Source: Rhodospirillaceae bacterium bin65 (lineage in GTDB: Bacteria; Pseudomonadota; Alphaproteobacteria; Bin65). From it: a stretch of 64,000 nucleotides of DNA. How positions within the stretch are numbered: the first letter of the stretch is position 1; each line of letters starts with the position of its first letter. The stretch lies in the NCBI GenBank assembly GCA_002238725.1, contig MPMX01000008.1, forward strand, positions 1 to 64,000, in the 5' to 3' direction. This document shows, piece by piece, positions 30,506-39,075 of this stretch. Under the pieces are notes generated by a model that made no database searches, had not been told where the DNA came from, and saw nothing but the letters and a program-made list of their open reading frames with translations. The position numbers were made by a program, and so were the translations under genes.

Positions 30506-31285
30506 TCACGCGCCGGCCTGCGGCAGGACCAGCCGATCCGCCCGGTCGCCCAGATAAGCGCGGCGGACCTCCGCATTACGGCGGATACTGTCCGGCGTAT
30601 CGGTGGCGACCCGCCGGCCGTTGACCAGCGCGCTGATCCGGTCGGCGAGCGAAAAGACGACATCCATGTCGTGCTCGATCAGGAGGATCGAATACCGGCC
30701 TTTCAGCGTGTCCAGAAAGCCGATCATGCTCTCGGTCGCGCCCGGCCCCATTCCTGCGGTCGGTTCGTCCAGCAACAGCAATTGCGGGTCGGTCGCCAGC
30801 GCCATAGCAATTTCGAGCTGGCGATGTTCGCCATGCGCCAGATTCTTCGCCAGCACGCCGCTGCGGTCGGCGATGCCGATCTCGCCAAGGATCGCCAGGG
30901 CTTTTTCGTTCAGGTGATGCGCCGCCTGCGCCGGACGCCAGAACCTGTAGCTGTGGCCGTCGACGGCCTGGGCCGCAAAGGCGACATTTTCCAGCGCGGT
31001 GAACGACGGGATAACGCTGGTGATCTGGTAGGACCGCGCCATGCCCAGCAGCGCCCGGCGGTGCACCGGCAAGGCCGTAATATCCCGTCCATTCAGGGCG
31101 ATGCGGCCGGTATCGGGCGGCAGCTCGCCCGCCAGCTGGGAAATGAAGGTGGTCTTGCCCGCGCCGTTGGGCCCGATCACCGCATGCACTTCGCCCCGCC
31201 GTACGTCGATATCGATCTCCTCGTTGGCGATCAGCGCGCCGAACCGCTTGGTCAGGCCTTCGACCGCAAGGACCGGATCGTTCAT
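30506..31285 (-). CDS. livG: ABC transporter ATP-binding protein LivG (second liv system)
   Basis: This is a 259-residue ATPase with Walker A GPNGAGKTT, the signature region LAHGEHRQLEIAMAL (the LivG type, with HGE in place of SGG), Walker B LLLLDEPTAGMGP and the switch LLIEHDMDVVFSLA. The ATG overlaps the livM stop. A much longer frame upstream is a shadow of livM and livH. Confidence 0.9.
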   Translation of the reverse strand: MNDPVLAVEGLTKRFGALIANEEIDIDVRRGEVHAVIGPNGAGKTTFISQLAGELPPDTGRIALNGRDITALPVHRRALLGMARSYQITSVIPSFTALENVAFAAQAVDGHSYRFWRPAQAAHHLNEKALAILGEIGIADRSGVLAKNLAHGEHRQLEIAMALATDPQLLLLDEPTAGMGPGATESMIGFLDTLKGRYSILLIEHDMDVVFSLADRISALVNGRRVATDTPDSIRRNAEVRRAYLGDRADRLVLPQAGA

Positions 31286-32265
31286 CGGCCCTCTCCCCCG
31301 CCTTCTCCACGGGGCCGGATGAGGCCGTAGATTCCGCGCCGGCCGAACAGCACGACCAGGATCAGCAGCGGCCCGAATATCGCCATCCAGTGCTCGGTGT
31401 AGTTGGAGATACCCTCTTCCAGCAGGACGAAGACCGACGTGCCGATGATCGGCCCGATCAGGGAATTCGCGCCGCCGACGATGACCATGATCAGCAGGTC
31501 GCCGGAAATGATCCAGTGCAGCTCGTCGGGGCTGACAAATTTTTGCAGGTTCATGTGCATGGCGCCGGCCAGCCCGGCGATGCCGCCGGAGATCATGAAG
31601 GCGACCAGTCGGTAACGGAACGTGTCGTAGCCCAGCGATTTCGCCCGCCGTTCGTTGTCCCGGCACGCCTCGATGACCCGCCCGAAACGCGAATGGACCA
31701 GCTTGTAGCTGACAAACAGGATCGCCAGCAGAACGGCGAGCGCGAAATAATGGAAGACCGCCGGATCGTCGAAGTTCAGGATCCCGAACAGCGGGCTTCG
31801 CCGGCTCAGCGGCAGACCCTCGTCGCCGCCATAGTCCTCGCCGATCCGGATCGCGTTCGCCAGGTAGTAGAGCATCTGGGCGAAGGCGAGCGTGATCATG
31901 ATGAAATAGACGCCGACGGTGCGCAGGACGATCAAGCCGACCAGCGCGGCCAGCGTCACCGAAAGAAGAATCGCCGCGGGATAGGCGACAAAGCCGTTTT
32001 CGACGCCGAAAAAGGCGAGCACGCCGACGACGTAACCGCCGGAGCCCAGGAACATGGCGTGGCCGAAGCTGATCAGCCCGCCGTAGCCGAGCAGGATGTC
32101 GAGGCTGACGGCGACCATCGACAGCACGACGATGCGCGAGGCGATCCGCACCAGGTAGGCGTCGCCGAAGAGCGGCACGATCAGCAGGACGGCAAAACCC
32201 GCCAGCATGATGGCGTGGCGCAGATCGAATTTCTGCGCGCCGAACAGGAAGGACCTTGGGGCCAT
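31282..32265 (-). CDS. livM: ABC transporter permease LivM (second liv system)
   Basis: This is a 327-residue permease of ordinary LivM length, in contrast to the 525-residue LivM of the first system. Landmarks are LDILLGYGGLISFGHAMFLGSG near residue 55, FIMITLAFAQMLYY and ANSLIGPIIGTSVFVLLEE. About eight hydrophobic segments are visible. It ends four bases inside the livG start. Confidence 0.9.
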   Translation of the reverse strand: MAPRSFLFGAQKFDLRHAIMLAGFAVLLIVPLFGDAYLVRIASRIVVLSMVAVSLDILLGYGGLISFGHAMFLGSGGYVVGVLAFFGVENGFVAYPAAILLSVTLAALVGLIVLRTVGVYFIMITLAFAQMLYYLANAIRIGEDYGGDEGLPLSRRSPLFGILNFDDPAVFHYFALAVLLAILFVSYKLVHSRFGRVIEACRDNERRAKSLGYDTFRYRLVAFMISGGIAGLAGAMHMNLQKFVSPDELHWIISGDLLIMVIVGGANSLIGPIIGTSVFVLLEEGISNYTEHWMAIFGPLLILVVLFGRRGIYGLIRPRGEGGGEGR

Positions 32266-32280
32266 GACGTGCCGGACGGC

Positions 32281-33219
32281 CTATCCGCGACCGGCTGCGA
32301 AAAGGCCGCTCGGCCGGAAAAACAGGACACAGGCCATGGCCAGGTAGATCGCCATGGCCGCGACCGCCGGCCCTGCGGTGTAGCCCAGGAACATCGGCAG
32401 GAGGAACCGTCCCATCGTATCGATCACGCCGATCAGGATGGAGGCGAAAAAGGCGCCGCGGATCGAGCCGATCCCGCCGATCACGATGACGACGAAGGTC
32501 AGGATCATGATTTCTTCGCCGATCCCGACCTGCACGCTCGTGAGCGGCGTGGTCATGACTCCGGCGAGGGCCGCCAGGCCGGCGCCCAGTGCGAACACTA
32601 GCGTGTAGAGGCGGTTGATGTTCATGCCGAGGCCGCCGACCATTTCGCGGTTGCTGGCGCCGGCGCGGATGAGCATGCCGATGCGGGTGCGCGAGATCAG
32701 GAGATACAGGCCGATGGCGACAGCGATGCCGACTGCGGTGATTGCAAGGCGATAGGAAGAGTAGGTCATCCCCGGCACGAGCTCGATCGGCGTGATCAGG
32801 GAAGGCGGTTTCGGGACGTCCATCGGCTCCGAGCCGAACAGGATCTTGGCGAATTCGTTGAAGAACAGCAGCAGGCCGAAGGTGGCGAGGACGTGGTCGA
32901 GATGCGATCCGACGTAGAGCCGGCGGAAGATCGAGAATTCGAGGACGGCGCCGAGCGCAACGGTGATCAGAACGCCGAGCAGGACGCCCAGCGTGAAGAC
33001 GACGGTCAGCGGCCAGACATCCGTCCAGCCGGTGAGCGCGGTCAGCCACGCAATGGATTGCGCGCCGAAGAAACCGCCCAGCATGTAGAGCGAACCGTGG
33101 GTCAGATTGACGAAATCCATGATCCCGAAGATCAGGGTCAGGCCGGCCGCCATCAGGAACAGCATGATGCCGAGTTGCACGCCGTTCAGGATTTGCTCTG
33201 CAATCAGCAATCCGGTCAC
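32281..33219 (-). CDS. livH: ABC transporter permease LivH (second liv system)
   Basis: This is a 312-residue permease starting with GTG at 33219. The family pattern NGVQLGIMLFLMAAGLTLIFG is followed by FVNLTHGSLYMLGGF. GGLGMNINRLYTLVFALGAG and VIGGIGSIRGAFFASILIG are conserved near the C-terminus. First gene of the minus-strand operon livH-livM-livG-livF. Confidence 0.9.
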   Translation of the reverse strand: MTGLLIAEQILNGVQLGIMLFLMAAGLTLIFGIMDFVNLTHGSLYMLGGFFGAQSIAWLTALTGWTDVWPLTVVFTLGVLLGVLITVALGAVLEFSIFRRLYVGSHLDHVLATFGLLLFFNEFAKILFGSEPMDVPKPPSLITPIELVPGMTYSSYRLAITAVGIAVAIGLYLLISRTRIGMLIRAGASNREMVGGLGMNINRLYTLVFALGAGLAALAGVMTTPLTSVQVGIGEEIMILTFVVIVIGGIGSIRGAFFASILIGVIDTMGRFLLPMFLGYTAGPAVAAMAIYLAMACVLFFRPSGLFAAGRG

Positions 33220-33352
33220 GACCGCGATTCTCCGACGAAGCCTGCCCTCCCGAAATCGGGAGTGGCGCTTCTCGCATCCCGGTTTCGGTCGGCGGCGAGA
33301 CTATGCCGAGTGATTCCGGCGGCGCAAGGCCGAACCCCGTATGCGGCTGGCC

Positions 33353-35065
33353 TCAAGTGAAGGCGTCCGCTTCGGCCGCCAGTTTCTCTGCCATCATGAT
33401 GACGGTGAGGTTCGTGTTGGCGCGCGGGATCGTCGGCATGATTGAGGCATCGATGACGTGCAGCCCCCCAACACCGCGCACATGGCCAGCTGCGTCGACC
33501 ACCGCCCCGGCATCGTCCGCGGCGCCCATGCGGCAGGTGCCGACCGGATGGTAGAAGGGGACCGCCCGGGCCTTCACCCATTCCGTCAGGGCGGCATCGT
33601 CCGCGATCAACTCCTTGGCGTCGTCGCCAGGCGCAATGACCTCCCGGATCAGTTTGCGGCGCAGCGGCGACGGGCCGGTGAGCAGCAGGTTTGCGGCCCA
33701 GGACCGCAGCCAGTTCGCCGCGCCGTAGCGGTTCAGGTCGCGCACCCGCTCCGAATAGCTTGCCGGAAAGAACTCGTGGACGACCCGCGCCAGGGCCGGG
33801 TGGCGGTAGATGGCGTAGGACATGCGCAGCGCGGCGGCCATCCGCCGGCTGTCCCGCTCGTCGGCCAGCAGGTTGAACTCGATGCGCGGCGACACCGTCG
33901 GGTCGGTCGTCTCGAGCGTCACGCGGCCGCGCGACATCGGCTTGTAGATGCAGCTCACCAGCCCGGCGAGCCGCTGGCCGAGCGGGTGCCACGACGACTT
34001 GTTGGTAACCGAAACATACATGTCGGAGTCCGGACAACCCTCGATTTTCGAGGAAAAGCGCAGGGCGACGTTCGGGGCCGCGCGCAGGCTCTTCGGTTGC
34101 CGGCCCGCCGGCTGGAGATAGGCCGCCATGGACACGGCCGGATGGTCCTGCAGATTGGCGCCTACGCCGGGCAGATCGGCGCGGACTTCGATGCCCAGTT
34201 TCTGCAGGTCGGCGGCCGGGCCGATACCGGCCCGCAGCAGCATGGCCGGAGTTTGCAGCGTACCGGCCGACAGGACGATCTCGGCGCCGGCGTGATCCTC
34301 GGCCGCGTCGCCCCTGCGAATCCGGACTCCGGTCGCCCGAATCCCTGAGGCAGGGTCTCCGTCGAACAGAATTTCCACGACATGCGCGTTGGCCAGGATA
34401 CGCAGGTTGGCGCGCCGGCGGACCTCTTCGGTAAGGTAGCCCATCGCCGTGCTGACCCGCTGCTCGGGCAGGCTGCTGATCGGCACCGCGCAAAAGCCGT
34501 TCTCCACAGCGCCGTTCATATCGGCGACGAAGCGATAGCCGTGCAGATCCTCGACCGCCTCGACCACCGCGCGGCAGAAGCCCGGCCATTGCTCGCGCCG
34601 GTGTCGGCGCACGGGGATCGGCCCGTCGGCGCCGTGCAACGGGCCGTCGAAGTCCAGGTCCGTCTCGAGCCGGCGATAGTGGGGCAGGACCTCGTCCCAG
34701 CCCCAGCCGGCTGCGCCGGCCGCGACCCATTCCTCGAAATCCCCGGGCATGCCGCGCAGCGCGATCATCGCGTTGATCGACGAGCCGCCCCCCATGATCC
34801 GGGCTTGCTCGTAGCGCCGCGGCACGGCGGACTCCGGGTCGTTGTGCGGCACCGGCGCGAAGTGGGCGCGCAGATGCGGCCAGAAATTATCCGGCCGGAA
34901 GAAGGTGAGATAATAGGTGTCGCGGACATCCGACGGCTCCCGGCCGGGCGGATAGTCCGGCCCGGCTTCGAGCAGCAGGACGTTGCGCTTCGGATCCTCG
35001 CTCAGCCGGCTCGCCAGCACGCACCCGGCGGAGCCGCCGCCGACGACAATGCAGTCCCAGATCAT
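33353..35065 (-). CDS. GMC family oxidoreductase (choline dehydrogenase-like)
   Basis: This is a 570-residue FAD enzyme. Seen in order: DCIVVGGGSAGCVLASRLSE at the N-terminus, MGGGSSINAMIALRG (GMC signature 1), IVLSAGTLQTPAMLLRAGIG (signature 2), and the C-terminal catalytic pair His in FYHPVGTCRMG and Asn in PRANTNLTVIMMAEK. These enzymes oxidise alcohols or choline-like compounds. The ATG overlaps the stop of the deaminase gene upstream (ATGA), so the two are co-translated and may act on one compound. Confidence 0.9.
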   Translation of the reverse strand: MIWDCIVVGGGSAGCVLASRLSEDPKRNVLLLEAGPDYPPGREPSDVRDTYYLTFFRPDNFWPHLRAHFAPVPHNDPESAVPRRYEQARIMGGGSSINAMIALRGMPGDFEEWVAAGAAGWGWDEVLPHYRRLETDLDFDGPLHGADGPIPVRRHRREQWPGFCRAVVEAVEDLHGYRFVADMNGAVENGFCAVPISSLPEQRVSTAMGYLTEEVRRRANLRILANAHVVEILFDGDPASGIRATGVRIRRGDAAEDHAGAEIVLSAGTLQTPAMLLRAGIGPAADLQKLGIEVRADLPGVGANLQDHPAVSMAAYLQPAGRQPKSLRAAPNVALRFSSKIEGCPDSDMYVSVTNKSSWHPLGQRLAGLVSCIYKPMSRGRVTLETTDPTVSPRIEFNLLADERDSRRMAAALRMSYAIYRHPALARVVHEFFPASYSERVRDLNRYGAANWLRSWAANLLLTGPSPLRRKLIREVIAPGDDAKELIADDAALTEWVKARAVPFYHPVGTCRMGAADDAGAVVDAAGHVRGVGGLHVIDASIMPTIPRANTNLTVIMMAEKLAAEADAFT

Positions 35066-35529
35066 CGGGAGAAGGTCACGTCGGGCGTCCGATACAGGGC
35101 ATTGCATTCCGCCTGACGCACGCCCTCGATCAATTCGAGCGGCCAACCGACCATGGCGGTGAAGCTCTCCACGGAGTAACTCCCGAAAGCAAACGCGACA
35201 TCTCCCAGGTCGCGCAGCCGCGCGCCCAGCACGAGTCTTGGTAATCCCGCATTGAACATAGCGCCCAGACACATCGGGCAAGGCTCGCAGGTGCCGTAGA
35301 AGGTGCAGTCCTCCAGGGTGCGCCGGTCCAGCGAGCCTGCCGCCGCGCGGATCGCGAGCAGTTCCGAATGCGCCGTCGGATCTCCGGTCGAGACCTTGAG
35401 GCTGCGTGCCAGCGCCAGGATTTCGCCGTCCGCGCCCGTGATTGCGGCGCCGAAGGGCTGCTCGCCGTGGGCCAAGCCGGCGCGCGCTTCGGCAAGCGCG
35501 CGCTCCATTGCCCGCTCGTGACGGTTCAT
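35062..35529 (-). CDS. nucleoside/cytidine deaminase family protein (guanine deaminase-like)
   Basis: This is a 155-residue zinc deaminase. The zinc and proton-shuttle site is DPTAHSELLAIRAAA (His and Glu) plus TCEPCPMCLGAMF (two Cys). The overall pattern (SLKVSTGDPTAHSE) fits bacterial guanine deaminase/tRNA adenosine deaminase-like nucleoside deaminases. ATG at 35529 begins the conserved helix; the longer frame upstream has no family match. It overlaps the GMC gene, an unusual coupling for a purine or pyrimidine salvage enzyme, so a different amine substrate is possible. Confidence 0.85.
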   Translation of the reverse strand: MNRHERAMERALAEARAGLAHGEQPFGAAITGADGEILALARSLKVSTGDPTAHSELLAIRAAAGSLDRRTLEDCTFYGTCEPCPMCLGAMFNAGLPRLVLGARLRDLGDVAFAFGSYSVESFTAMVGWPLELIEGVRQAECNALYRTPDVTFSR

Positions 35530-35836
35530 CGCCCTCCTCCGGAAAAGCAGCACAGGCAGCGCTTTGCAGACAATATTCAATTCCGGCGGGTAAGGTGCCG
35601 AGATTACTAACCCAAGGCAAGGAACGTTACCTGTGTGTGATTCGGCGGGTTCCTTTGACCCCCCGATTGTTGCAACGTCAGTGGGTTAGAATGCCGATCG
35701 GAATCCAAAGGCCACGCCGAACGACACGGTGGCGGCTACGGTAGTCGGCGAGGGCGGATCGATGCTACCCTGATTGCCGGAGTCTTTGGCCAGCCAGTAC
35801 ATTTCCGGGATTTCAGGGCAACAGGAACCATCGAGC
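35530..35836. other. divergent intergenic region deaminase / crotonase
   Basis: About 300 bases with no recognisable gene. TTGACC at 35655-35660 and TAGAAT at 35687-35692 resemble promoter elements but are too far apart to be a pair. Nothing else stands out. Confidence 0.4.
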
Positions 35837-36646
35837 ATGGAATCGTCGACTCGAACATCCGCGGTGCTGCAGACCCGCCAGCGGGACGCCGTTCTCTACG
35901 CCACACTCAATCGGCCGGAATCGGGTAACGCGCTGTCGCTCGAACTGCTCGGTTCGCTGCAGGACCTCTGGCAGCGGATGGAGGGCGACACCTCGGTTCG
36001 GGTGGTCGTTCTCGAAGGCGCCGGGCGGTTATTCTGCACCGGCCACGACCTGAAGGAGATTCTCAACAGCAACGAAGACGGCGGAGAATTCGCCCGCCGC
36101 ATGGCCGACACCTGCAATCGCATGATGCTGTCGATGAACCGCCTTCCCCAGCCCGTCGTCGCGAAGGTTCACGGGATCGCAACGGCCGCCGGCTGCCAGC
36201 TCGTGGCCACCTGCGACCTCGCCATCGCTTCCGCAGACGCGCGCTTCGGTACGCCGGGCGTCAATATCGGCACTTGGTGTTCGACGCCCTCGGTTGCGCT
36301 CAGCCGCGCCATCGGCCGCAAGCATGCCATGCAGATGCTGCTGACCGGCCGCCTCTACAGCGCGGACGACGCGTTTCGCATGGGCCTGGTCAACGAGGTG
36401 GTCCCGGCCCGTCGGCTCGATTCGGGCGTGGACGAACTGGCGGACGAAATCGCTTCCAAATCGCCCTACGCCATCGCGCTGGGCAAGCGCAGCTTCTATC
36501 GGCAACTCGAACTGGATATCGATGCCGCTTATGACTTTTCCGGCGAGGTTGCGGCGCGCAACGCGCATGCGGCCGACTCTAGGGAAGGCGTCTCCGCTTT
36601 CCTGGAAAAGCGGGCTGCCGACTGGCCTGGCCGCCACGGCAGCTAA
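35837..36646 (+). CDS. enoyl-CoA hydratase/isomerase family protein (ECHDC3-like)
   Basis: This is a 269-residue crotonase-fold protein. The first oxyanion-hole segment is RLFCTGHDLKEI and the second is HGIATAAGCQLVATCDLAIA. The catalytic glutamate positions of classical hydratases are not conserved in an obvious way: the segment after the second loop reads ARFGTPGVNIGTWCSTPSVAL. The reaction is therefore uncertain. ATG at 35837, with AGGA ten bases upstream. Confidence 0.85.
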   Translation: MESSTRTSAVLQTRQRDAVLYATLNRPESGNALSLELLGSLQDLWQRMEGDTSVRVVVLEGAGRLFCTGHDLKEILNSNEDGGEFARRMADTCNRMMLSMNRLPQPVVAKVHGIATAAGCQLVATCDLAIASADARFGTPGVNIGTWCSTPSVALSRAIGRKHAMQMLLTGRLYSADDAFRMGLVNEVVPARRLDSGVDELADEIASKSPYAIALGKRSFYRQLELDIDAAYDFSGEVAARNAHAADSREGVSAFLEKRAADWPGRHGS

Positions 36647-36670
36647 CCCGGCAGGATCCCGGTCGCCGGC

Positions 36671-36741
36671 ATGCCCATCAACCTGGCCGGATATCTGACG
36701 CGAGCGGCGCGCCGCCATCCCGACGCGCCGGCAATTCGGCG
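36671..36741 (+). pseudogene. N-terminal fragment of an AMP-dependent acyl-CoA synthetase
   Basis: ATG at 36671 starts MPINLAGYLTRAARRHPDAP, which is the typical N-terminus of fatty-acyl/aryl-CoA ligases (NLAGYLTRAARRHPD then PAIR). After about 24 codons the match stops and hydantoinase sequence begins in another frame. It is the truncated 5' end of a gene that probably belonged with the crotonase just upstream. Confidence 0.6.
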
Positions 36742-37401
36742 AGCGTCAGTGCCATCGCCTATGCCGGCAGCCGGATCGACAACCTGTCCCAATACTGGGT
36801 GCTGATCGAGGTTAACGAGGGCTCGTGCGGCGCGCGCTGGGGCAAGGACGGTATCGACGCCATCGACAATCTGATGGCCAACACGCGCAACAATCCGATC
36901 GAGGAGATGGAGTTGAGCGCGCCGGTAGTCTGCGAACGCTACGAGCTGCGGGACGAAGCACCTGCGGCTGGTCGCTGGCGGGGCGGCCTCGGCTCTGTGA
37001 AACGGTGGCGAATCCTAGCGGAGACGTCGATCGGCTCGACGGGCGATCACCGATCTGGCGGTCCTCCCTGCGGCCTGTTCGGCGGTGCGAACGGGCGGGC
37101 CGGAACCATGATTCACAATCCCGGACGACCGGATGAGGCGAACCTGTCTGCCAAGGTCAGTGGCTACCGCCTGTCTGCCGGCGACACCTTGGGGATCGTC
37201 GGCATCTGCGGCGCCGGAATGGGCGATCCGCTGGAACGTGATCCGGACGCGGTGGCGGAGAATGTCGCCAACGGGCTGATCGGACACGCCGAAGCCGAAT
37301 CGGCTCTTGGTGTCGTCGTCGGCGACGACTGTACGGTAAACTGGTTGGCCAACGAGGTCCGGCGGCGGCGCGTTAACACAGGGAAAGCTGGATTCCGCTG
37401 A
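36742..37401 (+). pseudogene. 3' fragment of a hydantoinase B/5-oxoprolinase gene
   Basis: About 220 codons match the C-terminal third of HyuB-type proteins: VNEGSCGARWGKDGIDAIDN, LMANTRNNPIEEMELSAPVV, ERYELRDEAPAAGRWRGGLG, then PPCGLFGGANGRAG and MGDPLERDPDAV. The N-terminal two thirds are missing and no start codon or ribosome-binding site fits. The fragment abuts the AMP-ligase fragment, pointing to a deletion or rearrangement joining two unrelated genes. Confidence 0.8.
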
Positions 37402-37650
37402 TCCGTGCAGCTTGTCGAACTGCCGGGAGTGTCGACGGCAGGGCGAATAGGGACCATGCGGCGATGAAATTTTTTTCGGCTTGACTTCAACTCGTTCCCG
37501 CAGGGTATGCCAAGGGCTGGCGCCCGAAATGCTGCGGGCCGGCGGCATGGAAATCTTCCGGTAGGTCTATGGGTTGTCACCGATCAGACCAAGACTTCGA
37601 TCTAATGTTGGTCTCCGGCGTAGCGGTAAAGCGGCCGCGCAAGGCCGGAA
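37402..37650. other. non-coding scar DNA
   Basis: This stretch lies between the hydantoinase fragment and the IS66-like tail. A short frame ending at about 37564 (GLAPEMLRAGGMEIFR) looks like the tail of some protein, but I cannot assign it. No intact gene is seen. Confidence 0.4.
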
Positions 37651-37734
37651 ATGCTCGAAACGATCGCCGCCGGCTCCCCGAACAGCCGCCTCGACGAGTT
37701 CCTGCCCTGGAACTTCGACAGCCAGTCGGGCTGA
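37651..37734 (+). pseudogene. C-terminal remnant of an IS66-family transposase
   Basis: The last 20 codons read AGSPNSRLDEFLPWNFDSQ before the stop. The RLDELLPWNW-like ending is characteristic of IS66 TnpC transposases. Only this tail remains. It supports mobile-element activity behind the nearby gene fragments. Confidence 0.45.
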
Positions 37735-37770
37735 CAAACCGGATTGGACGTTCTCTGCGCTTACACTTCG

Positions 37771-38499
37771 TCAGCACCCGAGCCGTTCTGCAAGCTCGAC
37801 CATGCTTTCGACTGCGAGGTCCACGCCTGGCGCGGCCCGGGCGTCTTCGATCCGGTCCTCAGCGTCCTCGGCCGGGCGGCGGATGAACGCGGTGCGCAGA
37901 CCACAGCCAGCGGCGGCGCGCAGATCGTCGTTGTGCGACGCGACCATCAGGCACTGCGCCGGTTCGAGCCCGAGCATGACCACGGCGCCAAGGTAGGCCT
38001 CGGGCCGCGGCTTGTAGTAGCCGGTGACCTCGGCCGACAGAATGGCATCCCAGGGCAGGCCGCCGCGCCTTGCCATGGCGACCAGCAGCGCGACATTGCC
38101 GCTCGACACAGCGGCCAGGATATAGCGCGTGCGCAGCCTGGTCATGCCCGGCACGGAATCGGGCCAGGGATCGAGCCGGTGCCAGGCCTTCGCGAGCCAG
38201 TCGAATTCCGCCTGGGTGAGCGTATCGGATGCAACGCCGAACTCGCCCAGCGTCTCCCGTAGATTGTCGCGGTTGAGATCGTCGGCGCGGATCGAGCGTT
38301 CGGCGCGCGCGACCGCTTCTTCCGGAGAGTCCGCCATCTTGCTGCGCTCCTTGAAGGCGACCGCAAAGGCGTTCCAGTCGAGCGAGAGGCCCTTTTCGCC
38401 GCCGAGCAACGCCTTGGCGTCGCGCGCGATTCCGCCCCGCCAGTCCACGACGGTGCCGAAAACGTCGTAAGTCAGCGCCTTGATCTCTCCAGGCTCCAT
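37771..38499 (-). CDS. haloacid dehalogenase type II / HAD hydrolase
   Basis: This is a 242-residue HAD-superfamily enzyme. Motif I is LTYDVFGTVVDWRGG, with the nucleophilic Asp. Motif II is AAVSSGN, motif III is the Lys in GYYKPRPEAY, and motif IV is MVASHNDDLRAAAGCGLRTA. The DVFGTVVDW and YKPRPEAYLGA patterns fit L-2-haloacid dehalogenases, which have Asp-Asn/Asp variations at motif IV; activity on other phosphate or halide substrates is possible. ATG at 38499 follows an AGAGGA motif. The upstream extension of the frame is not supported. Confidence 0.82.
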   Translation of the reverse strand: MEPGEIKALTYDVFGTVVDWRGGIARDAKALLGGEKGLSLDWNAFAVAFKERSKMADSPEEAVARAERSIRADDLNRDNLRETLGEFGVASDTLTQAEFDWLAKAWHRLDPWPDSVPGMTRLRTRYILAAVSSGNVALLVAMARRGGLPWDAILSAEVTGYYKPRPEAYLGAVVMLGLEPAQCLMVASHNDDLRAAAGCGLRTAFIRRPAEDAEDRIEDARAAPGVDLAVESMVELAERLGC

Positions 38500-39075
38500 C
38501 CTGTCCTCTCTGACCGACCCGAAATCGATAAGCGGTGCTTCACACGAAAATGCACCCGGCAGTTGCCCGGCTCTACGCACCGTAATCGCTCTCCGTCACA
38601 CGACATCGAGGCTGGGACCGACACGGTAACTCGAACAGCCGCACGAGCACTCATCGACAAAGAGCAGATCAGAATGCGACGGCATTGTGCCAAATCCGCA
38701 TCGCTTCTGTTCGGAAAATCCGCGGTGCGAAGCCATGTTTCTTACGGAGTCTGCGCATCAGCTTCAACGTCGCAGCCTTGTCGCGCCAGGATCGGATCGG
38801 AAGGTCCAGGAATTCACCTTCGTTGTCCGCTGCACGCCGGAGATACATTCGCCTGCCGCGGATCGCCAGCCTTGCACGACCGCGCGCGACAGGCGACCAT
38901 TGTATCCGTCATAGGCCGACGGAACGATCACCAACCAAGGGTTGCATAAGGCGTCACAATTTGGCTGAATCCGCTTGCGGCATCTAAGATGCATGAGATG
39001 AAGGAATCCTCAACTTATTGGTAAATAAAGATTAATAACTTTGAAAACGCATACCCTGACACTGCATGACGGAAC
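38500..39075. other. intergenic region with an IS6-type remnant
   Basis: The region contains the transposase remnant at 38669-38880. From about 38940 it becomes AT-rich (around 39000-39060), which should hold the promoter of the homocysteine methyltransferase-like gene. No other intact gene is visible. Confidence 0.55.
38669..38880 (-). pseudogene. IS6-family transposase remnant
   Basis: On the minus strand the frame ending at 38669 reads RGRRMYLRRAADNEGEFLDL, then RSWRDKAATLKLMRRLRKKH and GFAPRIFRTEAMRIWHNAVA. This matches the middle of IS6/IS26-type DDE transposases (RxYLWRAVDxxGEVLDxL, RDKxAALKLMRKLLKKQGFAP, VTDKLRSYxAA). The start, the end and the catalytic residues beyond this block are missing, and the last catalytic region has drifted (TEAMRIWHNA for TDKLRSYGA). 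Confidence 0.75.

Noticed and set aside
31390-32601. 403-codon plus-strand frame opposite livM/livH of the second system
   Set aside because: An antisense artefact dominated by Asp, Gln, Arg and His; the minus strand encodes clear permeases.
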